DNA of 64,000 bases from Verrucomicrobiota bacterium (GCA_023450935.1 JAEXGH010000031.1:1-64000), one strand, 5' to 3'. Shown: positions 16,649 through 26,114, numbered from the stretch's first letter. The notes: generated from the letters alone by a model not told the origin. Numbers and translations are program-made.

Positions 16649-17385
16649 AAAAACTCGCAATAATTTTGACTTTTACAGCGGCGTTTGCCTTTGCGCAACA
16701 ACAGCCGCAGACCATAGTTCCGCAGACCTCCGAGCCTCCGCCGGCGGCGCATTCGGCAACGCCGCAAACGGATAGCGGAATGCCGTCCGCCCGCCCTGCG
16801 AAGCCGTCGCCCGAACAGATCGAGCAGATGAAAAAACAGCAGCTTGAAGCTAAAAAAACCGCGTTGCAAAGGGAGTTTTTCGGTGAAATGCGCCCCGACA
16901 CCCCAAAACTCGGCGAACCGTTTTGGAGCGTCTATAAATACCATATTTTTGCGGCGGCCGCCTTGGCGGCGGTCGTGCTCTGGCTGCTGCTTAGAAAACG
17001 CAAAACCGTTCCCCCAACACCCTACGAAATGGCGAAAGCCGACTTCGAAAAAATCGACGACGCGCTTTTCGAAAAGTTCGGAGCAAAGGAATATGCGCGG
17101 CGCACAAGCCAAGTTGTGCGCGACTACATCGACAGAATCTACGCCATTCCCGCGCCCGAGCGCACCACCGAGGAATTCCTTGCGCTCGCCGCCGAAAGCG
17201 GACATTTCGACGACTCCGCAAAGGGCGAATTGCAGTCGATTCTCGAACTCGCCGACAAAGCCAAGTTTGCCCGACACGCTTTCGACAAGTCGGAGCGCGT
17301 GCAAATACTCTCGCTTTCCGAAAAATTCGTAGAAGACGACAATCTCAAACATACGCCGCAAAACGGCAAAGACTCGAAAAAATGA
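16645..17385 (+). CDS. DUF4381-like membrane protein of the Bat operon
   Basis: A 246-residue protein that begins at an ATGA overlap with the DUF58 gene. It has a signal peptide (1-17), a Pro/Gln-rich periplasmic stretch, one membrane helix (100-116) and a cytoplasmic helical domain of about 125 residues that includes the segment ARRTSQVVRDYIDR. The position between DUF58 and BatA, and the single helix followed by a helical tail, match the DUF4381-type proteins found at this place in other bacteria. Sequence similarity to that family is judged by eye only. Confidence 0.65.
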   Translation: MKKLAIILTFTAAFAFAQQQPQTIVPQTSEPPPAAHSATPQTDSGMPSARPAKPSPEQIEQMKKQQLEAKKTALQREFFGEMRPDTPKLGEPFWSVYKYHIFAAAALAAVVLWLLLRKRKTVPPTPYEMAKADFEKIDDALFEKFGAKEYARRTSQVVRDYIDRIYAIPAPERTTEEFLALAAESGHFDDSAKGELQSILELADKAKFARHAFDKSERVQILSLSEKFVEDDNLKHTPQNGKDSKK

Positions 17386-18419
17386 ATTTAGATTTCGCAA
17401 ATCCCGAATTTTTGTGGGCGCTGTTGCTGTTGCCGATTCTCGCGCTGCTTAGAGGCGCAAGCGGCAGAACGGCGTCGATAAAATTCTCAAGCGTGGCAGT
17501 TGCCGCGGAGGCCGCGCGCAAAAGCAAAACAAACGCGGGCGCAATCCGCTTTACGCTGACAATGCTGGCGTTGGCATGCCTGATTTTCGCACTCGCGCGT
17601 CCGCGTCAGGGAATCGGCTACGAGGAGCGCGAGGAAAGCGGCATTGACATAATGCTTACGGTAGACCTCTCGGGGTCGATGGCGGGGCTTGATTTTACCA
17701 CAGACGCGTCGCGCCCGATAACGCGGCTCGACGCCGTAAAAACGGTAATAGAAGAGTTCATCAAACAGCGTCCCAATGACAGAATAGGAATGGCGGCGTT
17801 TGCAACAAACGCGTTCCTTGTCTCTCCAATGACGCTCAACCACGATTGGCTCATGCAAAACCACAAACGTCTGGAAATAGGAGCAATAGACCCTAACAGC
17901 ACAGCGATAGGCTCGGCAATAGGCATGGGCGTCAACAAGCTGCGCGCGCTCAAAAACGCGAAATCGAAAATCATAATTCTTCTGACCGACGGCGAAAACA
18001 ACGCCGGTAAAATTTCGCCGGTGGCCGCCGCCGAAGCCGCCGCCACGTTCGACATCAAAATATACACAATCTTCGTGGGCGGAGACGGGCGCATTCCGAT
18101 GGCGCGGCTGGACGACAACAACAGAATCGTAAGAGACCGCCGCGGCAACCCAATTTATGCGGGCGATGCCTCGAGCGCGGGCGACGACGGCACGCTCAAA
18201 AAAATCGCGGAAATCACGGGCGGCAAATTCTACCGCGTGCGCACGCTCAATCAGCTCGACGCCGTTTACAAAGAGATAGACAGGCTCGAAAAGACGCCCG
18301 TAAAAATAAGGAATTTTACAACGTATGTGGAGCTTTTCCAATACTTCGCGGCGGCGGGGTTGTTCTTCGCGCTGCTGAAACTGATACTCGCAAACACAAG
18401 ATACAGAACTTTGCCATGA
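17382..18419 (+). CDS. batA: VWA domain protein BatA
   Basis: A 345-residue inner-membrane protein. Two N-terminal helices (about 9-23 and 56-72) precede a VWA domain with a complete metal-site motif DLSGS (95-99) and the second motif TAIGSAIGMGVNKL; ILLTDGENNAG is the strand-4 motif. A C-terminal helix lies near 318-336. It overlaps both neighbours by 4 nt. Bat proteins were named for Bacteroides aerotolerance; their molecular role is thought to be envelope stress tolerance or complex assembly. Confidence 0.92.
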   Translation: MNLDFANPEFLWALLLLPILALLRGASGRTASIKFSSVAVAAEAARKSKTNAGAIRFTLTMLALACLIFALARPRQGIGYEEREESGIDIMLTVDLSGSMAGLDFTTDASRPITRLDAVKTVIEEFIKQRPNDRIGMAAFATNAFLVSPMTLNHDWLMQNHKRLEIGAIDPNSTAIGSAIGMGVNKLRALKNAKSKIIILLTDGENNAGKISPVAAAEAAATFDIKIYTIFVGGDGRIPMARLDDNNRIVRDRRGNPIYAGDASSAGDDGTLKKIAEITGGKFYRVRTLNQLDAVYKEIDRLEKTPVKIRNFTTYVELFQYFAAAGLFFALLKLILANTRYRTLP

Positions 18420-21001
18420 ACTTTTATTCGCCGATTTGGCTATACGCAGGAATTGCAATCGTGCTGGCTTCGGTAGCCGTGCTGGTTGCCGCGGCGCGGC
18501 GCAGACGCAAAAGCCTCGAGATTTTCGCCTCTGCAAAACTCGCGCCCGAACTTTCCAAGTCATACAGTCCCATAAAGGCGGGGCTGAAAAACGCGTTTTT
18601 CGTGGTGGCAATAGCGGCGGTGTGCGCGGCGTTGGCGCGCCCGCAATACGGCTACAGGTGGGAGGAGTCTAAGTCGAAGGGCATGGACATAATATTTGCA
18701 ATCGATACGTCAAAAAGCATGCTCGCAGAAGACATCACGCCGAACCGCCTGGAACGCGCGAAACTCGCGGTTCTCGATATAGTTGACATGTTAAAGGGCG
18801 ACAGAATAGGCATTGTCGCCTTCAGCGGACAGGCGTTTTTGCAGTGCCCGCTCACGCTCGACTACGACGCGTTCAGAATGTCGCTTGACGCGCTCGATAC
18901 AAACGTAATCCAGCGCGGCGGCACGAACATTGCGGCCGCCATCGACGAAGCCCAGACTGCGTTTGAAAACACGTCGGCGCGCAAAATTCTCATTCTCATA
19001 AGCGACGGCGAAGAGCTTGAAGCTTCGGCGGCGGCGCGGGCAAAACTCGCAAAGGACGGCGGCCTTACAATCTACACGCTCGGCGTAGGCGGCGAAAAGG
19101 GTCAGGCAATCACAATCACCGACGAATACGGTAGAACCGTGAAAGTCAAGGACGAAAACGGAAAAATAGTAACGAGCCGCCTGAACGAAAAAGTCCTCGC
19201 CGAAGTGGCTTCGGCGGCGGGCGGATTCTACGGAAAGCTTTCGCCCGAAAGCGCGGAAAAACTCTTTAATTCGGCGATAGAACCCGCGCAGCGCAGCGAG
19301 CTTTCGTCGAGAATCAAACGCCTTGCAATAGAGCGGTTTCAAATTCCCCTTGCAGTGGCGATAGTCCTTCTTGCGCTGGAATCGTTAATCGGCACAAGAA
19401 GGCTCTTCGGCGCGGGCAAAAGGGCGTTTTTCTTGGCGGCCCTGCTTGCGGTTGTTTTGCCGCAGCAGGCGCGCGCGCAAGTAGCAACGCAACAAGAACA
19501 GGCACCCTCCCCCGTCCAACAGGCGACGGCGCATCAGCCCTCCGCCAGACAACCCGAACCCGCGCGTAAAACGGCAGGAAAAGTTGATGCGCAACACCCG
19601 ACGGCAAAGGATTTGTTCAACGCCGGAATCGACGCGTTCGACAAGGGCGATTCCGCGGAGTCGCAAAAGCTTTTCGAAGCGGCTATGAAGCTCGCCCCCG
19701 ACGATTTCCAGATGCATGCAAAAGCCCTCTATAACATAGGCAACGCCGAATATCGGACAGCCATAACGCCGCTTTTGGAGGCTTCGTCGGCGGCGGAAGT
19801 GGGGGCGAAAATCAAGCAGGCGCAGGCGGCGATGGGTCAAACATTGGCGGCGGCCGACGGCGTTTTAAAGGAGGGCAAGCCGCTGCTTGAAAAGGAGACG
19901 CAAATGATTGAAGCGGCAAAAACCGACGCCGAAAAGCAGCAGGCGCAAAAGCAAAGCCCCTTGAAAAACCGGCAGTTCCAGCAAAAACTTTCGCAGGCAA
20001 TTTCGCAGTGCGAATCGCTCGAAAAGCTCCCGTCGCAGGTGCGCGAAGAGTCGGCAAAAAGCGGAGCGGCGTGGCGGAAATCGGCGGAAATAGCCTCAAA
20101 CGCGGAAAAATTCTACGCAGACGCCCTTTCGCTTTCTCCCGATTTTTCCGACGCAAAAGCCAATTTGGAAACGGCGAAAACTTCGGTAAAAAAACTCTCC
20201 GAACAAACCGCCTTCTTCGCCCAGATTGAAAAAGGAGCGGACTCATTCGAAAAACGGCTCAAGGACATCGACATAAAAAAGATTGTAGAAGAGCTAAAAA
20301 AGCTCGTCAGAAACGACGACCAACAAAATCAAAACAACCAGAATCAGCAAAACCAGCAGCAGAACCAGCAAAACCAACAGAACAATCAAAACAATAACGA
20401 CCAAAATAAATCCGACAACAATCAAAATTCCGGCAGTCAACAGAACGAGAACAACAAAAACTCCCCCGAAAACAAGTCGGAACAAGATAAACAGGATAAA
20501 CAAAACGACCGAAAAGGCAACGGCAAGCAGGACAAGCAGAATCCGGACAACAAGAACCAAAACAAACCCGACGGTAATCGGGACAATTCGGACAGCCAAA
20601 ATAACAAAGACCAAAACAAACAACCTGAAAAGGATAAAAAGAATTCACCCCAAAACAACGGCTCGGCAGCTTCGCCCGAAAACAAAAAAGACGGGAACAA
20701 AGAGGAGCAAGCCGTAGACAATAAGAGGGACGAAAACAAGCCCGACCCCGAAAAACGGCAACCCGCCGAAGCGGAGCGCGAACAGGCGAAAAAACCCGAA
20801 GAAAAGCGGCAGTCTGCAGGCGGAGCGGAAAAATCGGACGCCGCCCAAAACGCCGAAAACTTCAGAAAAGCCGAGGGGGTTATGACGAAGTTCGAGGCAA
20901 AACAACTGCTCGAATCAATGAAAGACGGCGAGAAAATCCTGCCCCTGCGCGGATTCGGCGAACAAAAACAACGCTTTGAAAAGTCCTACAAGGATTGGTA
21001 A
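18416..21001 (+). CDS. batB: BatB-BatC fusion: VWA domain, TPR region and Asn/Gln/Lys-rich tail
   Basis: An 861-residue protein. Residues 1-335 are a BatB-type VWA protein with helices at 7-26 and 60-78, metal site DTSKS (97-101), ISDGEELEA, and a helix near 307-325. A second hydrophobic segment (337-355) leads to a periplasmic TPR region (about 396-590), as in the separate BatC proteins of Bacteroidota. Residues 633-800 are low-complexity, dominated by Asn, Gln, Lys, Asp and Glu. The last 25 residues, with LPLRGFGEQ, look ordered again. The frame is continuous with 4-nt and 1-nt overlaps to its neighbours, so the fusion is probably real. Confidence 0.85.
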   Translation: MNFYSPIWLYAGIAIVLASVAVLVAAARRRRKSLEIFASAKLAPELSKSYSPIKAGLKNAFFVVAIAAVCAALARPQYGYRWEESKSKGMDIIFAIDTSKSMLAEDITPNRLERAKLAVLDIVDMLKGDRIGIVAFSGQAFLQCPLTLDYDAFRMSLDALDTNVIQRGGTNIAAAIDEAQTAFENTSARKILILISDGEELEASAAARAKLAKDGGLTIYTLGVGGEKGQAITITDEYGRTVKVKDENGKIVTSRLNEKVLAEVASAAGGFYGKLSPESAEKLFNSAIEPAQRSELSSRIKRLAIERFQIPLAVAIVLLALESLIGTRRLFGAGKRAFFLAALLAVVLPQQARAQVATQQEQAPSPVQQATAHQPSARQPEPARKTAGKVDAQHPTAKDLFNAGIDAFDKGDSAESQKLFEAAMKLAPDDFQMHAKALYNIGNAEYRTAITPLLEASSAAEVGAKIKQAQAAMGQTLAAADGVLKEGKPLLEKETQMIEAAKTDAEKQQAQKQSPLKNRQFQQKLSQAISQCESLEKLPSQVREESAKSGAAWRKSAEIASNAEKFYADALSLSPDFSDAKANLETAKTSVKKLSEQTAFFAQIEKGADSFEKRLKDIDIKKIVEELKKLVRNDDQQNQNNQNQQNQQQNQQNQQNNQNNNDQNKSDNNQNSGSQQNENNKNSPENKSEQDKQDKQNDRKGNGKQDKQNPDNKNQNKPDGNRDNSDSQNNKDQNKQPEKDKKNSPQNNGSAASPENKKDGNKEEQAVDNKRDENKPDPEKRQPAEAEREQAKKPEEKRQSAGGAEKSDAAQNAENFRKAEGVMTKFEAKQLLESMKDGEKILPLRGFGEQKQRFEKSYKDW

Positions 21002-22863
21002 TGAAAAAAATATACACACTTATCGCAATAGCAACGGCCGCCTGCTGCGCGTGGGCGCAAAACATAACCTGCGGAGGGTTTTCGCCGTCGCAAATACGCC
21101 CCGACGAAACGGCCACATACACAATCACAATGGAGGGAATCCGCGGCGCGCTCGACGCCGACTCAATTCCGATGCCCGACGGCCTGCAAATTGTGGGCGT
21201 AAGCCGCTCGCAAAGATACTCCATAACAAACGGCAGGGCGTCGTCGCAAACCGACACCGTGTTTACAGTGGCGGCGTCGCGCGAGGGCGTGTTTACAGTC
21301 CCCGAATGGACGGTCGAATACAAGTCTAAAAAATATACAATCAAGCCCGCGACGCTGAAGGTTGACAAGGCGGCACCGCAACAGGCGCGCGCCGTAGCTT
21401 CGCCCTTCGACGACGACGCTTTCGGCTTCCCCTCGATGTTCGGGCAACTGCAAAACATCAGGCGTGCCCAAGCGGCGAATATGCAAAACGCGCAACGCAA
21501 ACAGGCAGAAAACCTCGGACGCCTTTCCGATAACATATTCCTGAAAATAGAACTTCCCAAGAAGAAAATCTACGTGGGCGAGGCGTTGCCCTGTAAACTT
21601 GTGTTTTCCTACAACAAAGCGTTGGCGGCAGAGGGGTTCAAGCTGGCGCGCCTGTTCCCGCAGGCAAACAAATCCGACGCGTTCGACTGCGCCCTGCACG
21701 AAGACAAATTCTCCACCAACACCGACGACGGCGACAAAATAAGCGTATCATACGAAATTCTCATAACGCCCCTGAAAGCCGGCAAATACAATCTGGATTT
21801 CAACGCCAAAGGTTTGTTTCTGCAGGAATACAGAGTGGACTCTTTCTTCAGCATGCCCTTCGGCGCGGCAAACCAGATTCCGTTTGAAACGTCCACAAAA
21901 GACATGTCGGTAAACGTCCTGCCGCTTCCCGAAAAGGACAAGCCCGCCCATTTCGCGGGGGCAATCGGCAAATTTACAATGCAAAACGCGAAAGTAGAAC
22001 CCGATTCAATCGCGCGCGGCGAGCCGTGCGTTGTTTCTGTCGAAGTTATGGGCATGGGCAACTTCGCCCGCGTGAACGCGCCGACATTGGAAAAATCCGC
22101 CGACTGGAAAACATACAGACCGAAATCGACCTTTGCCGACGACGACAATTCCATCGGCTATGTAGGCATAAAAACTTTCAAATACACAATCGTCCCGAAC
22201 AAAGCCGATTTGACTTCCACGCCGAAGTTTTCGTTCTCGTTCTTCGACCCCGAAACGCAGACATACAAAACGGCGGTTCTAGACGGCGCGTCGGTGAGCG
22301 TTGCGCCCTCGGGCAAACAAGCGCAACCCGAAAAGCCCGCCGAACGGGCTGAAAAAACCGGCCCGAACTTCGACGGAGTCTTGAACGCAAAGGCGGTGTC
22401 GGACACACCCGAACTGTTTGCGTCGCCGGCTTTCTGGGCAGTGCAGTTCGCGATATTGGCGGCGGTTGCGGCTTTCGTCTGCTGGCGTTTGAGAGCGCTG
22501 AAGCTGAGAAACAACCCAATGCTTGCCAAGCGTATTGAGTGCCGAAAGGCTGCGGGAAAATTCTTCGAGAAGGCGCAAAAAGCCGCGTCGAAAAACGACA
22601 TTGACGGATTTCTGGAAAACGCCCAAAAGGCCCTGCAGAATATCCTGGCCGCCGCCGCTCCCATGTATGAAAGCGGCGCAATAGCTCGGGCGCAAGCCGA
22701 GGAAATACTGGCCACAAAGGGATTCGATAACGCCGAAATCTACGCAGTCTCGCGGCTGTTCGAAGCCGCCGACGCAATCAATTTCGGTGGTGTCGACAAA
22801 TCTACAATAGACACTGCCGCGCTTTCGGAACTGCTCGAAAAAATCTACGGAGAATTGAAATGA
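21001..22863 (+). CDS. batD: BatD (oxygen-tolerance) family protein
   Basis: A 620-residue protein. The signal peptide (1-20) is followed by tandem Ig-like beta domains in the periplasm, which begin with the family-typical DETATYTITMEGIRG. One helix (about 478-497, FWAVQFAILAAVAAFVCW) anchors the protein, and a helical cytoplasmic domain of about 120 residues ends it. The start at 21001 shares its A with the stop of the previous gene. BatD is the usual partner of BatA and BatB. A flexible Gln/Asn/Ala-rich region around 140-175 separates the first two beta domains. Confidence 0.85.
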   Translation: MKKIYTLIAIATAACCAWAQNITCGGFSPSQIRPDETATYTITMEGIRGALDADSIPMPDGLQIVGVSRSQRYSITNGRASSQTDTVFTVAASREGVFTVPEWTVEYKSKKYTIKPATLKVDKAAPQQARAVASPFDDDAFGFPSMFGQLQNIRRAQAANMQNAQRKQAENLGRLSDNIFLKIELPKKKIYVGEALPCKLVFSYNKALAAEGFKLARLFPQANKSDAFDCALHEDKFSTNTDDGDKISVSYEILITPLKAGKYNLDFNAKGLFLQEYRVDSFFSMPFGAANQIPFETSTKDMSVNVLPLPEKDKPAHFAGAIGKFTMQNAKVEPDSIARGEPCVVSVEVMGMGNFARVNAPTLEKSADWKTYRPKSTFADDDNSIGYVGIKTFKYTIVPNKADLTSTPKFSFSFFDPETQTYKTAVLDGASVSVAPSGKQAQPEKPAERAEKTGPNFDGVLNAKAVSDTPELFASPAFWAVQFAILAAVAAFVCWRLRALKLRNNPMLAKRIECRKAAGKFFEKAQKAASKNDIDGFLENAQKALQNILAAAAPMYESGAIARAQAEEILATKGFDNAEIYAVSRLFEAADAINFGGVDKSTIDTAALSELLEKIYGELK

Positions 22864-23597
22864 CGCTGAAAAAAATCATAACGGCGGCCGTCTTGGCGTG
22901 CGCCTGCGTTGCGGCGATGGCGCAAACGGCGGCGGAATTTATGTCGCTTGGCAACCGAGCCTACGAAAAGGCGGACTTCGCCCGGGCAAAACGCTTCTAC
23001 GCCGACGCAATGTCGGCGGGCGGCAATTCGGCGGAGCTTTATTTCAATGCCGCGAACGCCTGCGCAAAATTGGGCGACAAAGGCGAAGCCGTTTTATTCT
23101 ATAAACGCGCCCAAATGCGCAATCCGCGCCTGCGCGAAGCCGAAGCGAACCTCAAGCTGTTCGCAAAAGACAACGGCATTCAGATTCCCGAAAAAAGCGC
23201 GGCGGAAGCGTATTTGCTGGACCTGTCGCTTTTCGAATGGACAGTGGCGGGCTTTGCGGCGTTCTGGGTTGCCGTGGTGCTGGCTTTCCTGCCGGTGATG
23301 TTCGGCAAAAGCAACGCAGCGTGCGTGTTCGCGGCAATAGTGTTGTTCGCGGTATCGGGCGTGTCGGGCTACGGAATCTGGAAATGGGTGAAGGCGATAA
23401 ACACCGCTGTTTCGCTTAAAGACGATGTTGCATTGCGGCTTTCTCCGACGCCGAACGCCCCCGTTTGTGCTACGGCGCAGGAGGGGCAGTCGGGCGAGAT
23501 TCTCGGCGAAAGAGACGGCTACATCTACGTTTCAACCCCGTCGGGCAAGCGCGGCTGGGCCGACAGAACCCAATTTGCGCCGCTTGCCGATTTCTGA
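22860..23597 (+). CDS. batE: BatE-like TPR and SH3-domain membrane protein
   Basis: A 245-residue protein with a signal peptide (1-22), a TPR region (about 25-95, with GNRAYEKADFARAKRFYADA), two membrane helices (about 122-165) and a bacterial SH3-like domain (about 178-245, with LRLSPTPNAPVCATAQEGQ). The order matches BatE of Bacteroidota. It overlaps batD by 4 nt and ends the operon. The SH3 domain may bind peptidoglycan or another Bat protein on the periplasmic side. Confidence 0.82.
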   Translation: MTLKKIITAAVLACACVAAMAQTAAEFMSLGNRAYEKADFARAKRFYADAMSAGGNSAELYFNAANACAKLGDKGEAVLFYKRAQMRNPRLREAEANLKLFAKDNGIQIPEKSAAEAYLLDLSLFEWTVAGFAAFWVAVVLAFLPVMFGKSNAACVFAAIVLFAVSGVSGYGIWKWVKAINTAVSLKDDVALRLSPTPNAPVCATAQEGQSGEILGERDGYIYVSTPSGKRGWADRTQFAPLADF

Positions 23598-23637
23598 CTC
23601 CCCCGCCGCGGCGGCGGCGACTCGGCAACTTTTTTTG
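23584..23637 (+). terminator. Probable terminator of the moxR-bat operon
   Basis: TTGCCGA (23584-23590) pairs with TCGGCAA (23622-23628) around an inner GC-rich hairpin, CCGCCGCGGCGG, and a run of T residues follows. The 5' arm overlaps the end of batE. Confidence 0.5.
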
Positions 23638-23680
23638 ATTGATTGGCAAAGCATTTTCCCTATTGTGGAGATTGTTTTGT

Positions 23681-24133
23681 ATGAAGAAATTTGTCGTAGT
23701 ATTGGTGGCGGTGCTCTTGGTTGTGGCGGCGTATTTTTCGATTTCGGAAAATTCCGACATTCCCGAAGGCGCGCCAGCCGCGCGCGCGGCGGCGATTTTC
23801 GAAAAATCGGGCTGCGTTTTCTGCCACGCAAAAAACACGCCGCTCCCCTTCTACGCGAAAATTCCGCTTGTAAACATTCCGATACAAAACGACGTGCGGG
23901 CGGGTTTGCAGAGTTTCGATATGGCGCAATCGGCAAATCCCGCCGAAGTATCGGACGTTCGGGCTGTAGAGAAAATAAAATCCGTCTTGCGGACGAGGTC
24001 AATGCCTCCACTCGGCTTCAGACTTGTCCACTGGAAAAGCAGAATTACCGAACGCGAAAGAAACGTGCTTTTGGGACATTTTAACGCCGAAAAACGCCCC
24101 CGCGAAGCCCGCGCCGAACAGGCTGCAAAATAG
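23681..24133 (+). CDS. Haem-binding domain (single CxxCH) periplasmic protein
   Basis: A 150-residue protein with an N-terminal signal anchor (3-20) and one haem-attachment motif CVFCH (45-49). Further along, RTRSMPPLGFRLVHW supplies a candidate second axial ligand and matches the pattern of the haem-binding domain found in cytochrome-c-like proteins of Bacteroidota and Verrucomicrobiota. The start at 23681 follows GGAG and gives a proper signal anchor. Function is probably electron transfer or redox sensing. It is 7 nt before the thioesterase gene. Confidence 0.75.
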   Translation: MKKFVVVLVAVLLVVAAYFSISENSDIPEGAPAARAAAIFEKSGCVFCHAKNTPLPFYAKIPLVNIPIQNDVRAGLQSFDMAQSANPAEVSDVRAVEKIKSVLRTRSMPPLGFRLVHWKSRITERERNVLLGHFNAEKRPREARAEQAAK

Positions 24134-24140
24134 CGCAATT

Positions 24141-24866
24141 ATGGACGCAAAATACAAAACGAACTACAAAGTCAGAATGGCCGACGCCGACATATTCGGC
24201 GCGCTTAAATTGTCGGCAATGTTCGAAATGCTCCAAGAAGCCGCCACTGAGGATTCGCTCAGAATCGGCCTTGACGCAACGTCGCTGAAGCCGCTCGAGC
24301 TGGGCTGGGCAATATCGAAAATTTTCATAGAAATAAGCCGTCTGCCGCGCTGGAACGAGCGCGTCTACATAACGACTTGGCCGTCAATCAGAAACAGAAT
24401 CGCAACCGACAGGGAGTTTGTCGCCCAAACGCAGTCCGGCGAGACCCTTTTTTCGGCGCGCTCGCAGTGGGTTTTGTTCGACACCGCCGCGCGGCGTATC
24501 GCCAAATTGGAGCGCGTCAAGCAGTGGGATAAAATCGAAACGGAATTCGCAAACGCCGACGACCTCGACGATCGGCTGGGAAAGCCCGCGCCCGATTCCC
24601 CCTCGGTTTTGTGCGATATACGCAAGAACGACATCGACATCAACGGACACGTCAATAACTCCGTCTACGTTGTCCTTGCAACGCAATCGCTACCCGACGA
24701 CTTCCGCAAGACACCCGCAAGCGTGCGCATAAAATTTCTGGAGGAAATAAAGCCCGACGAAAAAGTAAAGTCGGCGTGTCTGATTGCCGAAGACGCAACA
24801 TTCCACTCTATTTTCAACGCGCAGACAAACCGCGAATGCGCGCGCATAAATATAGCGTGGCGGTAG
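24141..24866 (+). CDS. Acyl-ACP thioesterase
   Basis: A 241-residue double-hotdog protein of the FatA/FatB family, which releases free fatty acids from acyl carrier protein. The second-hotdog active site is clear in NDIDINGHVNNSVYV, with Asp164, Asn168 and His170 in the typical arrangement. The N-terminal hotdog has VRMADADIFGALKLSAMFEM. The start at 24141 is chosen because the protein then begins directly with the hotdog fold. In bacteria this enzyme adjusts chain-length release or makes free fatty acids. It lies between a haem protein and a membrane protein with no obvious metabolic link. Confidence 0.85.
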   Translation: MDAKYKTNYKVRMADADIFGALKLSAMFEMLQEAATEDSLRIGLDATSLKPLELGWAISKIFIEISRLPRWNERVYITTWPSIRNRIATDREFVAQTQSGETLFSARSQWVLFDTAARRIAKLERVKQWDKIETEFANADDLDDRLGKPAPDSPSVLCDIRKNDIDINGHVNNSVYVVLATQSLPDDFRKTPASVRIKFLEEIKPDEKVKSACLIAEDATFHSIFNAQTNRECARINIAWR

Positions 24867-24909
24867 ATATTGGCTTGCGAAACCGCGCGCGTTAGTTTTT
24901 GATACGGGC

Positions 24910-25446
24910 ATGAATTTGTATATTTCAACATACATTCTCGCGGCGGTGTCGGCGGCGTTGGGCTGGGTTTTTGCGGTCGGAACGCGGAAGTGCCAAGGCG
25001 CGATGATGTCGTTTTTGCGCAGTAAAAAGGCGGCTGTCGTAACGTTCGGACTGGGCGGAATGTGGTTTTTATACCAGCTTTCGCAGCTGGGCGAAGCCGA
25101 CTTCGGACAAATAAAAGGACTGCTGATTGCGGTGTTCGGCATAGCGGGCGTGCTGGCGTTTTTCTATCTCGACGACTTCCTATCCGTGCGCGGCGCGTGC
25201 GTGATTGTGCTGCTTGCCGCGCGGACGTTCCTCGACGGAGCATTTATGCAGCCCCCGCAGTCGAGACTCGTGCTTGTGACGCTCACATACGTCTGGATTG
25301 CTGCGGCAATATACTTCGGCGCGGTGCCATACAGACTCAGGGACGCGCTCGAATACCTCTATGAAAATAAAACGCGCGCAAAAACGCTCGGGTGGATATT
25401 TTTCGCCTGCGCGGCTTTGCTTGCGGCAAGTTCGGTTTTTTATTGA
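24910..25446 (+). CDS. Multi-pass membrane protein of unknown function
   Basis: A 178-residue hydrophobic protein with about five predicted helices (near 4-22, 40-56, 65-84, 92-108 and 120-136) and a last helix at 156-175. No family is recognised. The loops are short and the cytoplasmic ones are Arg/Lys-rich, for example TRKCQG and RLRDALEYLYENKTRAK. It ends 1 nt before gmk, so the two are probably translated from one message. It resembles small uncharacterised inner-membrane proteins more than a transporter. Confidence 0.7.
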   Translation: MNLYISTYILAAVSAALGWVFAVGTRKCQGAMMSFLRSKKAAVVTFGLGGMWFLYQLSQLGEADFGQIKGLLIAVFGIAGVLAFFYLDDFLSVRGACVIVLLAARTFLDGAFMQPPQSRLVLVTLTYVWIAAAIYFGAVPYRLRDALEYLYENKTRAKTLGWIFFACAALLAASSVFY

Positions 25447-25447
25447 T

Positions 25448-26020
25448 ATGAAAAATTTGATACTCGTAATCAGCGGGCCGGCGGGGAGCGGCAAAAACAC
25501 GGTGTCGGAGCGGCTTATGGCGGAGTTTCCGTCGATAAAGCGTGTCATAACCTCGACATCGCGTCCGCCGCGCGGCGCGGAAAAGGACGGAGTTGACTAC
25601 CATTTCCTCTCAAAAGAGCAGTTTGAACGCGGTATTGAACGCGGCGATTTCTACGAATACGCCAAAGTCCACGACCGCTACTACGGAACAAGCAAAAAAG
25701 CACTCGACGAAATCGACGGCGACTCCATTTTGATTATCGACGTTCAGGGAGCGGCTACTTGGCGCGAAATAGCCGAACACTATCCCGAAATAAAACGCCG
25801 CCTCACGACGGTTTTCATAGCCCCAGATTCCGAAGCCGAACTGCGCGCGCGTCTGGCTGACAGAAACACAGAAACGGCGGAGGAAATAAACCGCCGAATG
25901 AAAACCGCCGTTGACGAATTCAAACAAGCCGGCAAATTCGACGTGCGCATTCTCTCGAAAACGCGCGACGAAGACTACGCCGCCCTACGCAAAATCTACA
26001 CGGATTTGAAAAACAAATAG
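25448..26020 (+). CDS. gmk: Guanylate kinase
   Basis: A 190-residue kinase that converts GMP to GDP. The P-loop is GPAGSGKNT (10-18), the GMP-binding segment contains TSTSRPPRGAEKDGVDYHFL, and IDVQGAATW and the lid region RLADRNTETAEEINRRM are typical. The start at 25448 is supported by the P-loop at residue 10. Asn replaces the more common Ser in the P-loop at residue 17, which is tolerated in the superfamily. A terminator follows. Confidence 0.95.
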   Translation: MKNLILVISGPAGSGKNTVSERLMAEFPSIKRVITSTSRPPRGAEKDGVDYHFLSKEQFERGIERGDFYEYAKVHDRYYGTSKKALDEIDGDSILIIDVQGAATWREIAEHYPEIKRRLTTVFIAPDSEAELRARLADRNTETAEEINRRMKTAVDEFKQAGKFDVRILSKTRDEDYAALRKIYTDLKNK

Positions 26021-26059
26021 CCGTATTTGACATTCCCTTTTGCAAAAAACAAACACAAA

Positions 26060-26084
26060 ACGCCGCTGTTTAGCGGCGTTTTTT
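26060..26084 (+). terminator. Terminator after gmk
   Basis: ACGCCGCT and AGCGGCGT pair around a short loop and are followed by six T residues, 40 nt after the gmk stop. Confidence 0.85.
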
Positions 26085-26114
26085 CGAAACTTTGGTTGGG
26101 ATTTTTTCATAATA

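Noticed and set aside
20294..20623. Very hydrophobic Val/Leu/Ile-rich minus-strand frame that looks like a membrane protein
   Set aside because: It is the complement of the Asn/Gln/Lys-rich tail of the BatB-C fusion; such codons read as Val, Leu and Phe on the other strand.
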